Assembly (NCBI GenBank): GCA_913063405.1
Contig: CAJXZB010000024.1
Location: forward strand, 1-47,610
Direction of reading: 5' to 3'
DNA: 47,610 nucleotides
Origin: an uncultured Ulvibacter sp.
GTDB taxonomy: Bacteria; Bacteroidota; Bacteroidia; Flavobacteriales; Flavobacteriaceae
In this document: in pieces, positions 37,946-46,899 of the stretch
Layout: each line of letters starts with the position of its first letter
Position numbering within the stretch: position 1 is the first letter of the stretch
Notes under the pieces: generated by a model
What the model saw: the letters and a program-made list of their open reading frames with translations, nothing else
The model's database searches: none
What the model was told of the DNA's origin: nothing
Program-made: the position numbers and the translations under genes

Positions 37946-39461
37946 ATAAAAAAAATACTTTTTTGCGGTCCTTTTTTCTTTTCTACTCACTACTCTTACA
38001 GCTCAAATTTATGATGACTTGGAGAGTTATATGGACGTAGCTTGTGATGGCCCTCTTTGGCCAGATTGTGGGTCAGGAGATGGACTTCCATTATCCTCAA
38101 CTCAAGCGCATAGCGGAGTTAAATCTGGTTATATTGACGGAGGTGGAGTGATTGATGGCGTTCTATTACTTGGCAATAAAACATCTGGTAATTGGTATTT
38201 AGAATTTTGGGCTTATGTTCCTATGGATAAAATGGGATACTTTAATGTTCAGGCGGGCTACCCCGTAATTCCAAGCTGGTGTGGTGAAATTTATCTAGAT
38301 AGAGACGGTACTACTAACGGAAATGGTGAGGTTATTGGACAATACGAAACTACCTTTTCATTTCCTAAAAACGAATGGTTCTTAATTAAAATGCATTGGT
38401 ATATTACTAATGGACTCCCTAACGCTACCTGGGGTATGACCGTTGACAATGTAAATGTCGTACCCCCTGGAATACCCTATTTAGACACGAATGGAGCCAC
38501 ACCTGCGGGTTTAGGCGCACTCGATTTCTTTTCTGCTTCCAACCAATGCGAGTTCTATGCTGACGACTTTGGCTACGATGACCAACCCCTTCCCTTTACC
38601 GGGGGGACGACATGGAAAGCTATGTCGATGGTCAACCAATAAATGAAAATTGGTGGACAGACGCTGGATGTGGCAGTGGAGTTGGCTGTTCTATTATGTC
38701 TACATCAGATGTGGCACATAGTGGCTCCTTATCTGGTTTAATTCCTGATGATGGAGCGACAGATGCTGTATTAAATTTAGGAAATAGAATTTTTGGCACT
38801 TGGGGTTTAAGTTACCAAATGTATATACCATCTAACAAAGAAGCATTTTTTTACGGTTAGTGGTGATGTTCCAGTCGGAGGATCTGCCAATGTCGGAAAT
38901 TTTAATTTTAATGAAGGCAACTTAAGCCCGGGCCAAGGAGTTTTATCGAATATTGCTATTCCAGATGTAGCTTTTAATTTTCCTCGTGGCCAATGGTTTG
39001 AAGTTGATATTATTTTTGAAATGTTCGGAATAAATGACCCTACCTGGCAAGTTATTATTGATGATGTAGTTCTTGTACCAGCGGGTACGCTCTTTCTTGA
39101 CGGACAGGGGAATTTCCCCAATTCACTAGGTGGTATAAGATTCACTTCAATGTCCTCAGGTAGCACCTATTATCTTGGCAACATCAATTTCTGTCCAGAT
39201 AGCTGTAATCTTTCCGTGGGCGATGTCGCTTCAACTATTAATTTTGTTGCTTTTCCAAACCCAGCAACAAATCTTTTAACGCTTCGGGCAGAAGAATCCA
39301 TACATTCAATTTCGATTTATAACACACTTGGACAAAAAGTGTATTCTGAAGCGCTTAATTCTTTTACTGCCGAAATTGATATGACTAATTTTGAAAAAGG
39401 TGTTTATTTTGTTATGGCGACTGTGGGAAATACCTAAGAGACCTTAAAAATTATTAAGTAG
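37946..39461 (+). pseudogene. Decayed two-domain T9SS-sorted lectin-like protein
   Basis: The reading frames together encode a signal peptide (KKYFFAVLFSFLLTTLTAQ), two tandem copies of the sandwich domain found once at 35205-36143, and a T9SS type A sorting domain (FPNPATNLLTL, SIYNTLGQKVY, GVYFVMA). The gene cannot be read through. The expected ATG before the signal peptide is ATA or shifted at 37946-37955 (run of eight A). The frame breaks at a six-G run (38601-38606) where seven G restore DDMESYVDG. It breaks again at a seven-T run (38846-38852), where six T restore EAFFTVSGD. A TAA at 39435 then cuts off the final ETLKIIK strand. Homopolymer sequencing error could explain two lesions but not all four. 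Confidence 0.85.
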
Positions 39462-39477
39462 CGAATTGATAAGTAAT

Positions 39478-39498
39478 TGAAATGAATAAGTCATTTCA
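39478..39498. repeat. 8-bp inverted repeat between the pseudogene and rarA
   Basis: TGAAATGA and TCATTTCA flank the loop ATAAG. No T-run follows on the plus strand. It may be a weak terminator stem of the decayed gene or an upstream part of rarA control. Confidence 0.4.
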
Positions 39499-39509
39499 TC
39501 GCACTTTGG

Positions 39510-39537
39510 GTTCATAAAATGTTGTAATTTTATGAAC
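39510..39537 (+). promoter_or_regulatory. Perfect 11-bp dyad directly before the rarA start
   Basis: GTTCATAAAAT and ATTTTATGAAC are exact complements with a 6-base spacer (GTTGTA), ending 2 bases before the ATG at 39540. A TAATTTTA box overlaps the second arm. It may be a repressor-type operator or an mRNA hairpin that hides the ribosome-binding region. Confidence 0.55.
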
Positions 39538-39539
39538 TT

Positions 39540-40817
39540 ATGAGCGCACCTCTTGCCGAACGAATTCGTCCAAAGAATTTATCAGATTATTTAAGTCAGC
39601 AACACCTTGTTGGCCCTAAAGGAGCACTTACAACTCAATTAGATACAGGCGTGCTTTCTTCAATGATATTTTGGGGGCCTCCTGGTACTGGTAAAACAAC
39701 ACTAGCAACAATTATTGCTACACAATCTGAAAGACCATTTTTCACACTAAGCGCTGTCGATAGCGGTGTAGCCGCCGTGCGAGAAGTAATCGAAAAAGCA
39801 AAAAAGACAGATACCCTATTTTCCACTAAAAACCCCATTCTTTTCATAGATGAGATTCATCGCTTTAGTAAATCACAACAAGATTCGTTATTAGGTGCTG
39901 TTGAGAAAGGTCTCATCACTTTAATTGGAGCAACAACAGAGAATCCTAGTTTTGAAGTAATACCCGCCCTTCTATCACGTTGCCAAGTATACGTATTGGA
40001 AGCTTTTAGCAAAAAAGATCTGGAAGATCTTTTAAAACGTGCTATCAAGGAAGATGAGTTGTTATCTAAAAAGAAGATTAAACTTAAAGAAACTGAGGCG
40101 ATAATAAGACTTTCTGGTGGAGATGCCAGAAAATTATTGAATGTTCTAGAACTCATTGTACTTTCAGAAAAAGAAAAAAGTGTAACTATTACCAACGACC
40201 TTGTGCTTCAAAAGGTTCAGAAGAATACGGTTCTATATGATAAGACAGGGGAACAACATTATGATATCGTCTCTGCTTTTATAAAATCTATTCGCGGAAG
40301 TGACCCAAATGCTTCGGTTTATTGGTTAGCTCGAATGATCGAAGGCGGTGAAGACATTAAATTTATCGCTCGAAGATTGGTAATCTTGGCATCAGAAGAC
40401 ATTGGAAATGCAAACCCAACTGCTTTAGTATTAGCAAACAGTACCTTTCAGGCGGTGAACACCATTGGATATCCTGAGGCTAGAATCATCCTGAGTCAGT
40501 GTACAATATACCTGGCTACATCAGCGAAGAGTAATGCCTCTTATGCAGCAATAAATGCTGCCCAACAACTGGTTAAACAGACAGGAGACCTTTCAGTGCC
40601 CCTATCCATACGTAATGCTCCTACCAAACTAATGAAGGAGCTTGGCTACGGAAAGAACTACGAATATGCTCATAATTATGAGGGGAATTTTGTTCCACAC
40701 GAGTTTCTACCTGACGAAATAACTGGAACAACTTTATATAAACCGGGGAACAATTCTCGAGAAAGTTCTCTAAAGAAGTATTTAAACAGTCTGTGGAAAA
40801 ATAAGTACGGATATTAA
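39540..40817 (+). CDS. rarA: Replication-associated recombination protein A (RarA/MgsA) AAA+ ATPase
   Basis: This is a 425-residue clamp-loader-like AAA+ ATPase acting at stalled replication forks. Walker A is GPPGTGKT at residues 46-53, Walker B is ILFIDEIHRFSKSQQD near residue 100, and sensor 1 is IGATTENPSFEV. The C-terminal region matches MgsA (GSDPNASVYWLARMIEGGEDIKFIARRL; ASEDIGNANPTAL). The ATG at 39540 gives the usual start (MSAPLAERIRPKNLSDYLSQ). The stop overlaps the facing gene. Confidence 0.94.
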   Translation: MSAPLAERIRPKNLSDYLSQQHLVGPKGALTTQLDTGVLSSMIFWGPPGTGKTTLATIIATQSERPFFTLSAVDSGVAAVREVIEKAKKTDTLFSTKNPILFIDEIHRFSKSQQDSLLGAVEKGLITLIGATTENPSFEVIPALLSRCQVYVLEAFSKKDLEDLLKRAIKEDELLSKKKIKLKETEAIIRLSGGDARKLLNVLELIVLSEKEKSVTITNDLVLQKVQKNTVLYDKTGEQHYDIVSAFIKSIRGSDPNASVYWLARMIEGGEDIKFIARRLVILASEDIGNANPTALVLANSTFQAVNTIGYPEARIILSQCTIYLATSAKSNASYAAINAAQQLVKQTGDLSVPLSIRNAPTKLMKELGYGKNYEYAHNYEGNFVPHEFLPDEITGTTLYKPGNNSRESSLKKYLNSLWKNKYGY

Positions 40818-41635
40818 TGGACCCTCTTATATACTATGGAAGTAGTAGCTTTTTGAATACTCAAATTTTCTAAAGCATCAAAGGAAGCCTTAAAAATGTT
40901 TCCGAAGGTATCTGTGAAAAACCATTTTCCTTCGCTCATCTTTTCAATTTTTCCTATAAGTAATAATCCTTCAGTCGTGGTTGTAGTTTCTTCATATAAA
41001 GAATATCCTTCGCTGGTTTTACGCAATAAATAAGAAATCCCTTTGTAGTTATAGCTTGAGAATTTAGATTTCGGTAACTTCTGTACTAATTCATCAGCCA
41101 CGCTATTCAGTTCCTCCTTTGAAGACACCTCCTTTACAACCGCATCAAGCTCTTTAACTTCTTGTTTGGCTGGAATAATCTCCCCATGTTTAATTTTTCC
41201 TAAAGAAACAATATCTCCTTGATTCACATTCATACCTTCAAAATATTCAAATGCTTTCCGAAGTGCATCTTGATGTGCTTTTTTAAATTCTTTGATTTTA
41301 GTAATACCTTGAGGTCCTCGATAAATTTCAAACCCATTGCAGTCTTTCAATATAATCACAAATTTAGTTCTAAGAATTGCAGTAACTTTTACAAGTTCTG
41401 CATATAACCCATCGCATCGGTTAGCATCTGGTGCCTCTTGGCTAAAAAAGGCGTTAAAACCATGTTTATTAAACAGGAATTTCGCCATTGAATTTAGCTG
41501 GTATTTATCCTTTTGATTTAAGAAATCCCATTGTTCTGGAACAATCACATAGCTAAAATCATTTAAACTTGATTGAGAGAAACTCTTTGGAACTACACTT
41601 ATAAAGAAAAATACTAGGAAGATATATCTGGTCAT
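40814..41635 (-). CDS. Secreted protein of unknown function (DUF5723 neighbour)
   Basis: This is a 273-residue protein with a signal peptide (MTRYIFLVFFFISVVPKSFSQ) and no lipobox. The N-terminal part (DFSYVIVPEQWDFL..NSMAKFLFNKHGFNAFF) resembles an alpha/beta domain. Residues ~150-190 are charged and helical, and the C-terminal third is beta-rich (YSLYEETTTTTEGLLLIGKIEKMSEGKWFFTD). I recognise it only as a conserved type of flavobacterial hypothetical protein. Its ATG overlaps the stop of the DUF5723 gene by 4 bases, so the two are translated together and probably act together in the envelope. Confidence 0.72.
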   Translation of the reverse strand: MTRYIFLVFFFISVVPKSFSQSSLNDFSYVIVPEQWDFLNQKDKYQLNSMAKFLFNKHGFNAFFSQEAPDANRCDGLYAELVKVTAILRTKFVIILKDCNGFEIYRGPQGITKIKEFKKAHQDALRKAFEYFEGMNVNQGDIVSLGKIKHGEIIPAKQEVKELDAVVKEVSSKEELNSVADELVQKLPKSKFSSYNYKGISYLLRKTSEGYSLYEETTTTTEGLLLIGKIEKMSEGKWFFTDTFGNIFKASFDALENLSIQKATTSIVYKRVH

Positions 41636-43050
41636 TCTCGGGCAATTTTTATATTGAAACCTAATTGCAAAGATACACTTTTTGCCTTTGCAAGATTCCC
41701 GTAACTAAGGAGATTATCGGCAGCAACATAAAAATTAAACTTTCCAAAATCAACCACCATTCCCAATCCAACGTTGGAAGAAGAATAAGAATCTATGGTA
41801 TATGTAGCCTTGGCAGACAGGAAATCGAATAATCTTCTATAGTAGAAGAGCGTTCCTGCCATTTGTGGCCCCTTTGGACGAAATATGCTATAGTATTGAA
41901 GTCCAACAGCCTGATTTCGGCTGAGGCCTCCAGACATATCATAACAATTACAATCGGTTCCTCCATCTGTAGGAGCACCAAAACTATATCCAAGACTAGC
42001 GTTCACCTTCATAGGCCTAAGCTGTGTATAAGAACTATTTAATGTGTCTATTGGCACTTCCCTTTCTACCTCATCCTCCAAATCATCATAATATGGGAGT
42101 GTTCCTTGACCATCGACCAAGGGTGGAAATATAAGCTCTATTCCATCCAAGGTATAATTACTTCTTACACGATATGATTCTACATCCTTTGTATGAAAAA
42201 TGGCGCCAAAATCTAGTACACTTGCGCTAGCCGCTAATTCATTTGTAATATCATAGGTAGCTCCAATATCTATTCCTACTCCCAAATTTCCACCAAAAAA
42301 AGCACGTTTTAAAACTTCACTTGTTACTAGAGAGGCCTGATCCACGTCGCGTAAGGAGGCGTATCCGGAGGTCTCAACGGACACATTCACGTTCTCAAGA
42401 CGATGTTCATAGATATTCTCACTATTTTCATCTCCCAGACGAGTTACAAAAGTCCCGCTATTATTAGTACTCTTATAACTAAACATACTCGAATATATCT
42501 TCGCACGTATTCCAGCTGTAAGTTTTTTGGTTATTTGCTTATTTACGCCAAAGTGATACACAGTCATTAAATCTCCCGTAGTACTCACTTGACTTAAATC
42601 GAACTCATAGTCTAAATAGTCTCTATTCCCTTCCCAAGCTAGAATAGCTAGATCTCTAGGGAAATATAAAATGAAATCAAATTCTTCATAAATACCCCCA
42701 GAAAAATACAACTTGTTCTTGGCAAGCCACCCAAAATTAATTAAATCCAGTTGCTGGGTTGATGTAAAAAAGTCTTTGTCGCTGAGTTCGAAAATTTTAT
42801 TTCGAATACGTGTGTTTATATCTGTATCTGATTTTCCAAAAATGTCATATACGGACACTCCTGACATCCCAAGGTTAAAATGAACTTGAGATAAAAGCGG
42901 AATACCATAGTGTCTCTTTTGAGATATCTTCGTGCCTGGGTTTAGCATGAGATTTTGTGGAATCTCATGCATACCGTAAAGCACCTGCTTATTTTGAGCA
43001 ATAACAGTAACCCCCCAAAGGGCAATAAAAAGCATGAGTAGGTTTCGCAT
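41632..43050 (-). CDS. DUF5723 outer-membrane beta-barrel protein
   Basis: This 472-residue protein has a signal peptide (MRNLLMLFIALWGVTVIAQ). The conserved start of the mature protein (QVLYGMHEIPQNLMLNPG) is typical of DUF5723, and barrel-like strands continue to the C-terminus (VSLQLGFNIKIARE). The family resembles PorP/SprF-type and FadL-like barrels in layout, but no function is established. An insert with a CNC pair and a Gly/Asp-rich loop (GTDCNCYDMSGG) lies near residue 365. It is flanked by a lipoprotein gene (1-base gap) and an uncharacterised secreted protein (4-base overlap). Confidence 0.8.
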   Translation of the reverse strand: MRNLLMLFIALWGVTVIAQNKQVLYGMHEIPQNLMLNPGTKISQKRHYGIPLLSQVHFNLGMSGVSVYDIFGKSDTDINTRIRNKIFELSDKDFFTSTQQLDLINFGWLAKNKLYFSGGIYEEFDFILYFPRDLAILAWEGNRDYLDYEFDLSQVSTTGDLMTVYHFGVNKQITKKLTAGIRAKIYSSMFSYKSTNNSGTFVTRLGDENSENIYEHRLENVNVSVETSGYASLRDVDQASLVTSEVLKRAFFGGNLGVGIDIGATYDITNELAASASVLDFGAIFHTKDVESYRVRSNYTLDGIELIFPPLVDGQGTLPYYDDLEDEVEREVPIDTLNSSYTQLRPMKVNASLGYSFGAPTDGGTDCNCYDMSGGLSRNQAVGLQYYSIFRPKGPQMAGTLFYYRRLFDFLSAKATYTIDSYSSSNVGLGMVVDFGKFNFYVAADNLLSYGNLAKAKSVSLQLGFNIKIARE

Positions 43051-43051
43051 A

Positions 43052-43600
43052 CTATTGAAATTCCGTGTAGTAAGTTGTTTTAGATTTTAGGTTTAGGCTT
43101 CCGGTTAGGTTAGCATCAGAAGATGGAATCGTGACCGAAACAACCACCTTAGAGGCCATTGTTAGATCTGCAATGGCATTCCCTTCAACATTCTCAATAA
43201 ACTCTGTTATTACAGGATTGGCAATCGTTCCCTGCGAAACTGAAGTCTGAACTGCGTAAGTTGTATCGTTCTGTTCGCTCAAGAATTGAAAATCTGCCGT
43301 GAAGCTCCTTTGAATACTATTGGTGAATTTAAAATAAAACTCAGCACGTTTCAAGCCATCTTGAATCTCGCCATCGCTAAGAAAACGCAGCTCTGTAGTG
43401 TCACTTACCGTTAAAATTTGATTGGACGTATTGGAATCAAAAAAATCACTTGCAGAAAGATCAAAATAAATTAGGTCTAATTCTACTGTGGGTCTCAAGG
43501 TAATATTATCTGCTTGTTCAAAATCTGTGTCTTTCACACAAGCCGCCAATAGTAGTATAAGCAAGATTCCCAAAGACGGGATGGTTAGGTTCTTTTTCAT
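43052..43600 (-). CDS. Uncharacterised lipoprotein upstream of DUF5723
   Basis: From the ATG at 43600 the product is 182 residues with a lipobox LAAC (Cys21). The mature protein is acidic and beta-rich (TLRPTVELDLIYFDLSASDFFD; AEFYFKFTNSIQRSFTADFQFL) and ends LKSKTTYYTEFQ. A longer start at 43639 would place 13 residues before the signal and is rejected. I do not recognise a family. The one-base gap to the DUF5723 gene points to a shared function at the outer membrane. Confidence 0.72.
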   Translation of the reverse strand: MKKNLTIPSLGILLILLLAACVKDTDFEQADNITLRPTVELDLIYFDLSASDFFDSNTSNQILTVSDTTELRFLSDGEIQDGLKRAEFYFKFTNSIQRSFTADFQFLSEQNDTTYAVQTSVSQGTIANPVITEFIENVEGNAIADLTMASKVVVSVTIPSSDANLTGSLNLKSKTTYYTEFQ

Positions 43601-43648
43601 TGTTGGGGATTTATCTAAGTAACGTGAACCCCCAGTCAATTATTATAC

Positions 43649-44338
43649 CTACAAATGACTTTTAATTTCTAAAAGATTATTTACGAGTTTATAACTGCTA
43701 GGAATTGTCTCTTTCCTGTAATTGTAAAAAAGTGTTTTCATTCCAACGGCCTCAGCTCCCAGAATATCGGCTTCAAAGGTGTCGCCTATCATAATACTTT
43801 TTTCATAATGCGTATTTGCCTTTTCCAACGCGACTTCAAAGACCAATGGATTTGGCTTCTTTACCCCCACCTCTTCCGAAGAAGTTACAGTTTTAAAATA
43901 CTTATGGATCCCACTATTTTTTAGTTTAAGCATCTGCACCTCGTGAGACCCATTAGTGATAATATGCAGTGCATATTTTTCAACTAAATAATCCAAAATT
44001 TCAATGGTACCATCAAAAAGGTGATTATCTACTGGCAATTCGTCAATATAAGACGTTGCCATTGCATCAATTTTGTCAATATAAAAAGACATATTAAACC
44101 TCTTAAAGGAATCAATAAGACGACCACGACGTAAGTCTTGTTTGCTTACACGTTCCTCTCTAAATTGCTTCCAATACTCACAATTAATGGGTTCATAGGC
44201 ATTGACGAAGTCTGACACTCTGAGATCGACTTTATGCGAGACAAACACTCGTTCTAGTGCTAGAAACGAATTCCTATCAAAATCCCATAGGGTATGATCT
44301 AAATCAAAAAAAACATCAGTTATCTTGTGGTTTGTCAT
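43649..44338 (-). CDS. yjjG: YjjG-family noncanonical pyrimidine nucleotidase (HAD superfamily)
   Basis: The 229-residue HAD phosphatase has motif I FFDLDHTLWDFD, motif II in ITNGS, the motif III lysine in KKPNPLVFE, and motif IV MIGDTFEADILGA. YjjG-type enzymes remove phosphate from damaged or unusual pyrimidine nucleotides (house-cleaning). The specificity here rests on similarity to that branch. It lies 4 bases after the DUF7033-like gene and 48 bases before the lipoprotein gene. Confidence 0.87.
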   Translation of the reverse strand: MTNHKITDVFFDLDHTLWDFDRNSFLALERVFVSHKVDLRVSDFVNAYEPINCEYWKQFREERVSKQDLRRGRLIDSFKRFNMSFYIDKIDAMATSYIDELPVDNHLFDGTIEILDYLVEKYALHIITNGSHEVQMLKLKNSGIHKYFKTVTSSEEVGVKKPNPLVFEVALEKANTHYEKSIMIGDTFEADILGAEAVGMKTLFYNYRKETIPSSYKLVNNLLEIKSHL

Positions 44339-44342
44339 AGTG

Positions 44343-45623
44343 CTACAATTTTTCTAAAAAAATGGTACGCCAGATTTTATTTTTTTCGGAAGCAGCGAAA
44401 TTAGTATTCGAAAAAAGCATTGAAAAGGTGCCATTTACACTCCTAACGGAATTAAAAATAGTATTAAATGTTTTATTAATTTCAGAATCGTATTTATTCT
44501 CCAAAGCCTTAGTAGTCATTGACAAAGGAAAAACAATCAATGGAGTTTTAATTTCACTGTCCAAGTCGTAAAACAAAAACGGGGTGCATGTTCCTGCCCT
44601 AAAACCAACTTCATCTTCATATACCATAGTAAAATCCTTCTCTACTTCCAACTCTACTAAATTTCGATAAATGTCCGGTAAACTAACCAACATCTGCGCG
44701 TTCATAGAACTGAGTAAAGTCCGGTTAGTTATCTCTTCGATTCGCTTCTTCTCTAGTTTCAACAATTCGTAATCCTTCAATGCTGCAAAGGAAAAAATGA
44801 GCCCGATCTCTAGATAATCAGACACATACTTCACCAGCATCTTAAACTTGCTACGCTGCGTGTTTAGGCTTTCCATAAACTCCAAGCCATCACCCAACAA
44901 AAAGAAAATAGAAAGGTGAGAACTAGTACTTCGAGATGAATTGATAATCCAATTAAAAGTATTAAAAGGATCTTTTCTAAATCCGAGTATCACCTTTGTT
45001 CGTTGCGAAATACGTCGAAATTTGAATCTCCATAAATCTAAGACATACCCCATTAAAGAACGCAAAAAGCCATGCTGTTTATACGCATAAGGCTGTCTTG
45101 CCTCTATGAGTGTATGAACCGTCATCTTCTTTTTTACGATTAGCAAGTCGGGAAAACTTGTGAGAAGAATTCTTTTAAACTTATGCGCCCAAATGTCAAT
45201 CACAGGTTCTCTCAAAAAATTTTCTTTAAAGGCCAAACTTTCCAAGGCGGGAAAGCGTCCCATTGCATCTTTTACGTGCGGAAGATACTCCTCATAACGA
45301 GTTAGCAAATAAAAACTAGCCGAAAAAATGTCAAACGGTAACACACTCTTAGAGCTTACAGAAAAAAAACATTTCGTCTCCTCCCATTCCTTTACGGAAA
45401 TATCAAAAGCCTCAAACCCTTGTTGCGTTAGCAGTCCTTCACTTTGGACAAACAATTCGTTTCCCATTGGTTGCTTTCCATACGAGAGTTTTGGTCCACT
45501 GTGTACGATAAACTCCTCAATGGCAGATGTAAACATAATTTCGATCCCCAAAATACGTGTGCAGATATGTTTAAAAACATAGGAAATTCTAGGAGTAAGC
45601 TTTTGAGTATGGATTAACAGCAT
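44343..45623 (-). CDS. DUF7033 / polysaccharide-deacetylase-like protein, probably inactive
   Basis: This 426-residue protein has no signal peptide. The N-terminal half (LLIHTQKLTPRISYVFKHICTRILGIE; FDIFSASFYLLTRYEEYLPH) matches the DUF7033 proteins I know as 'polysaccharide deacetylase family' in Flavobacteriaceae. The C-terminal half aligns to the deacetylase barrel (GFRAGTCTPFLFYDLD is kept). The expected metal and catalytic positions are changed: the Asp-x-Asp slot reads Glu174-Ala-Arg176, the GLHPS histidine is Ile276, the RxHxL histidine is Ala309, and the late histidine is Ser405. I infer loss of deacetylase activity. The family comparison is from memory. It is the next gene after radC, with a 6-base gap. 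Confidence 0.75.
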   Translation of the reverse strand: MLLIHTQKLTPRISYVFKHICTRILGIEIMFTSAIEEFIVHSGPKLSYGKQPMGNELFVQSEGLLTQQGFEAFDISVKEWEETKCFFSVSSKSVLPFDIFSASFYLLTRYEEYLPHVKDAMGRFPALESLAFKENFLREPVIDIWAHKFKRILLTSFPDLLIVKKKMTVHTLIEARQPYAYKQHGFLRSLMGYVLDLWRFKFRRISQRTKVILGFRKDPFNTFNWIINSSRSTSSHLSIFFLLGDGLEFMESLNTQRSKFKMLVKYVSDYLEIGLIFSFAALKDYELLKLEKKRIEEITNRTLLSSMNAQMLVSLPDIYRNLVELEVEKDFTMVYEDEVGFRAGTCTPFLFYDLDSEIKTPLIVFPLSMTTKALENKYDSEINKTFNTIFNSVRSVNGTFSMLFSNTNFAASEKNKIWRTIFLEKL

Positions 45624-45629
45624 AGACAG

Positions 45630-46328
45630 CTATAAGAGGTTTTCATCTGCAAAGCTAAAGTACGATTTTTCAGTAATTATAAGATGATCCAAAACTTTAA
45701 TGTCCAAACTTTCTCCTGCAGCAGCGAGCTTCCTTGTGAGCATTTTATCCGCTTCGCTTGGTTTTAACATTCCCGACGGATGGTTGTGAGCAAGGATTAT
45801 TGCAACAGCTCCTAAGTGCAACGCATTTTTAAATGCCAGTCGAACATCAACCAGGGTCCCTGTAATTCCTCCTTTGCTGAGTTGTTTAGTTTGTATAACC
45901 TTATTAGAATTATTGAGATAGACAATCCAAAACTCCTCATGCGGTAACTCGGCGATCATAGGCTGCATTAGTTCGAAAACTGATTGACTGGAGCTTACTT
46001 TGTTTTTCTGAAGAGCCTCTTCCAACCTGCGCCGGCGTCCTAGTTCCAAAGCAGCAGCTATGGTAACAGCCTTGGCTTCCCCTATTCCCTTAAACTTGGT
46101 CAAAGCACTAATCCTCAGTTTTCCTAATTCGTTTAGGTTGTTTTCTACTGAAGCTAATATTCGCTGACTTAAAGCCACAGCACTTTCGTTTCTTGATCCT
46201 GAGGCAATTAAAATTGCGATTAGCTCTGCATCGCTTAAGGCGGCTCGTCCTTTTAAAAGTAATTTTTCTCTTGGACGATCATCCTCGTTCCAGTTTTTAA
46301 TGGAAAAATGTTGGTTTTGATCCGACAT
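45630..46328 (-). CDS. radC: RadC-family JAB/MPN-domain protein
   Basis: The 232-residue protein has an N-terminal helix-hairpin-helix part (LGKLRISALTKFKGIGEAKAVTIAAALELG) and a JAB/MPN domain with the metal motif HNHPSGMLKPSEAD (H-x-H-P-S-G-x7-S-x2-D form). RadC was named for DNA repair, but that role is disputed and the chemistry is unknown. The ATG at 46328 gives the usual short charged N-terminus. It heads a minus-strand run of six genes. Confidence 0.92.
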   Translation of the reverse strand: MSDQNQHFSIKNWNEDDRPREKLLLKGRAALSDAELIAILIASGSRNESAVALSQRILASVENNLNELGKLRISALTKFKGIGEAKAVTIAAALELGRRRRLEEALQKNKVSSSQSVFELMQPMIAELPHEEFWIVYLNNSNKVIQTKQLSKGGITGTLVDVRLAFKNALHLGAVAIILAHNHPSGMLKPSEADKMLTRKLAAAGESLDIKVLDHLIITEKSYFSFADENLL

Positions 46329-46425
46329 AAATTCAGAATAAAAAAGGGAGTCGAAGATGCACCCTAAAGATATAAAACTTAAAAATTTGTTTGTACCTTT
46401 CTGAACACTTTAAATTACCAATCTC

Positions 46426-46869
46426 ATGAAATCTCTATTCGACGCTGAGGCCTTTTCAGAAATAAAAAACAGATTGAATAATCTCTCCGAAAATTCGGAA
46501 AGACAATGGGGTAAAATGACTCCAGGTCAAATGGTTCATCATTGTCAAGCTCCACTGAACATCATGCTGGAAAAAGTGGATTATGGTTTTAAACCAAATT
46601 GGCTGGCAAAGGTCTTTTTTAAGAAATCGTTGTACAGTGACAAACTCTGGAAAAAAAATATGTTCACTCCGAAGCAATTTAGAGAGACTGGAACTAGAGA
46701 CTTAGTAAGGGAAAAGCAAAATCTAGAAGCTCTTATAGATGAAGCTGGTGGACAAAGAGATCGTGCCGAATGGAATCCACACCCAGGTTTTGGTTACTTT
46801 ACCAAAGAGCAGTACGGAAAAATGCAATACAAGCATTTGGATCATCATTTCAGGCAATTTGGAATATAA
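46426..46869 (+). CDS. DUF1569 (DinB-like) protein
   Basis: This is a 147-residue cytoplasmic protein. GKMTPGQMVHHCQAPLNIML and the C-terminal YKHLDHHFRQFG are the conserved histidine-containing helices of DUF1569, a relative of the four-helix DinB/YfiT fold that often binds a metal through three histidines. The reaction is unknown. A TACCTTTC sequence about 30 bases upstream is a weak promoter candidate. The PaiB-like gene starts just downstream on the same strand. Confidence 0.82.
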   Translation: MKSLFDAEAFSEIKNRLNNLSENSERQWGKMTPGQMVHHCQAPLNIMLEKVDYGFKPNWLAKVFFKKSLYSDKLWKKNMFTPKQFRETGTRDLVREKQNLEALIDEAGGQRDRAEWNPHPGFGYFTKEQYGKMQYKHLDHHFRQFGI

Positions 46870-46899
46870 ACCTTAGTGTCAACCATAAATTTAACAATT

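Noticed and set aside
38601..38606. Poly-G tract as a phase-variation switch
   Set aside because: Other lesions (no start codon, T7 frameshift, terminal TAA) would leave the gene off in any G-tract state.
38612..38860. Separate short gene within the decayed T9SS region
   Set aside because: It aligns end to end with part of the intact T9SS protein at 35205-36143 and is simply the middle frame of the broken gene.
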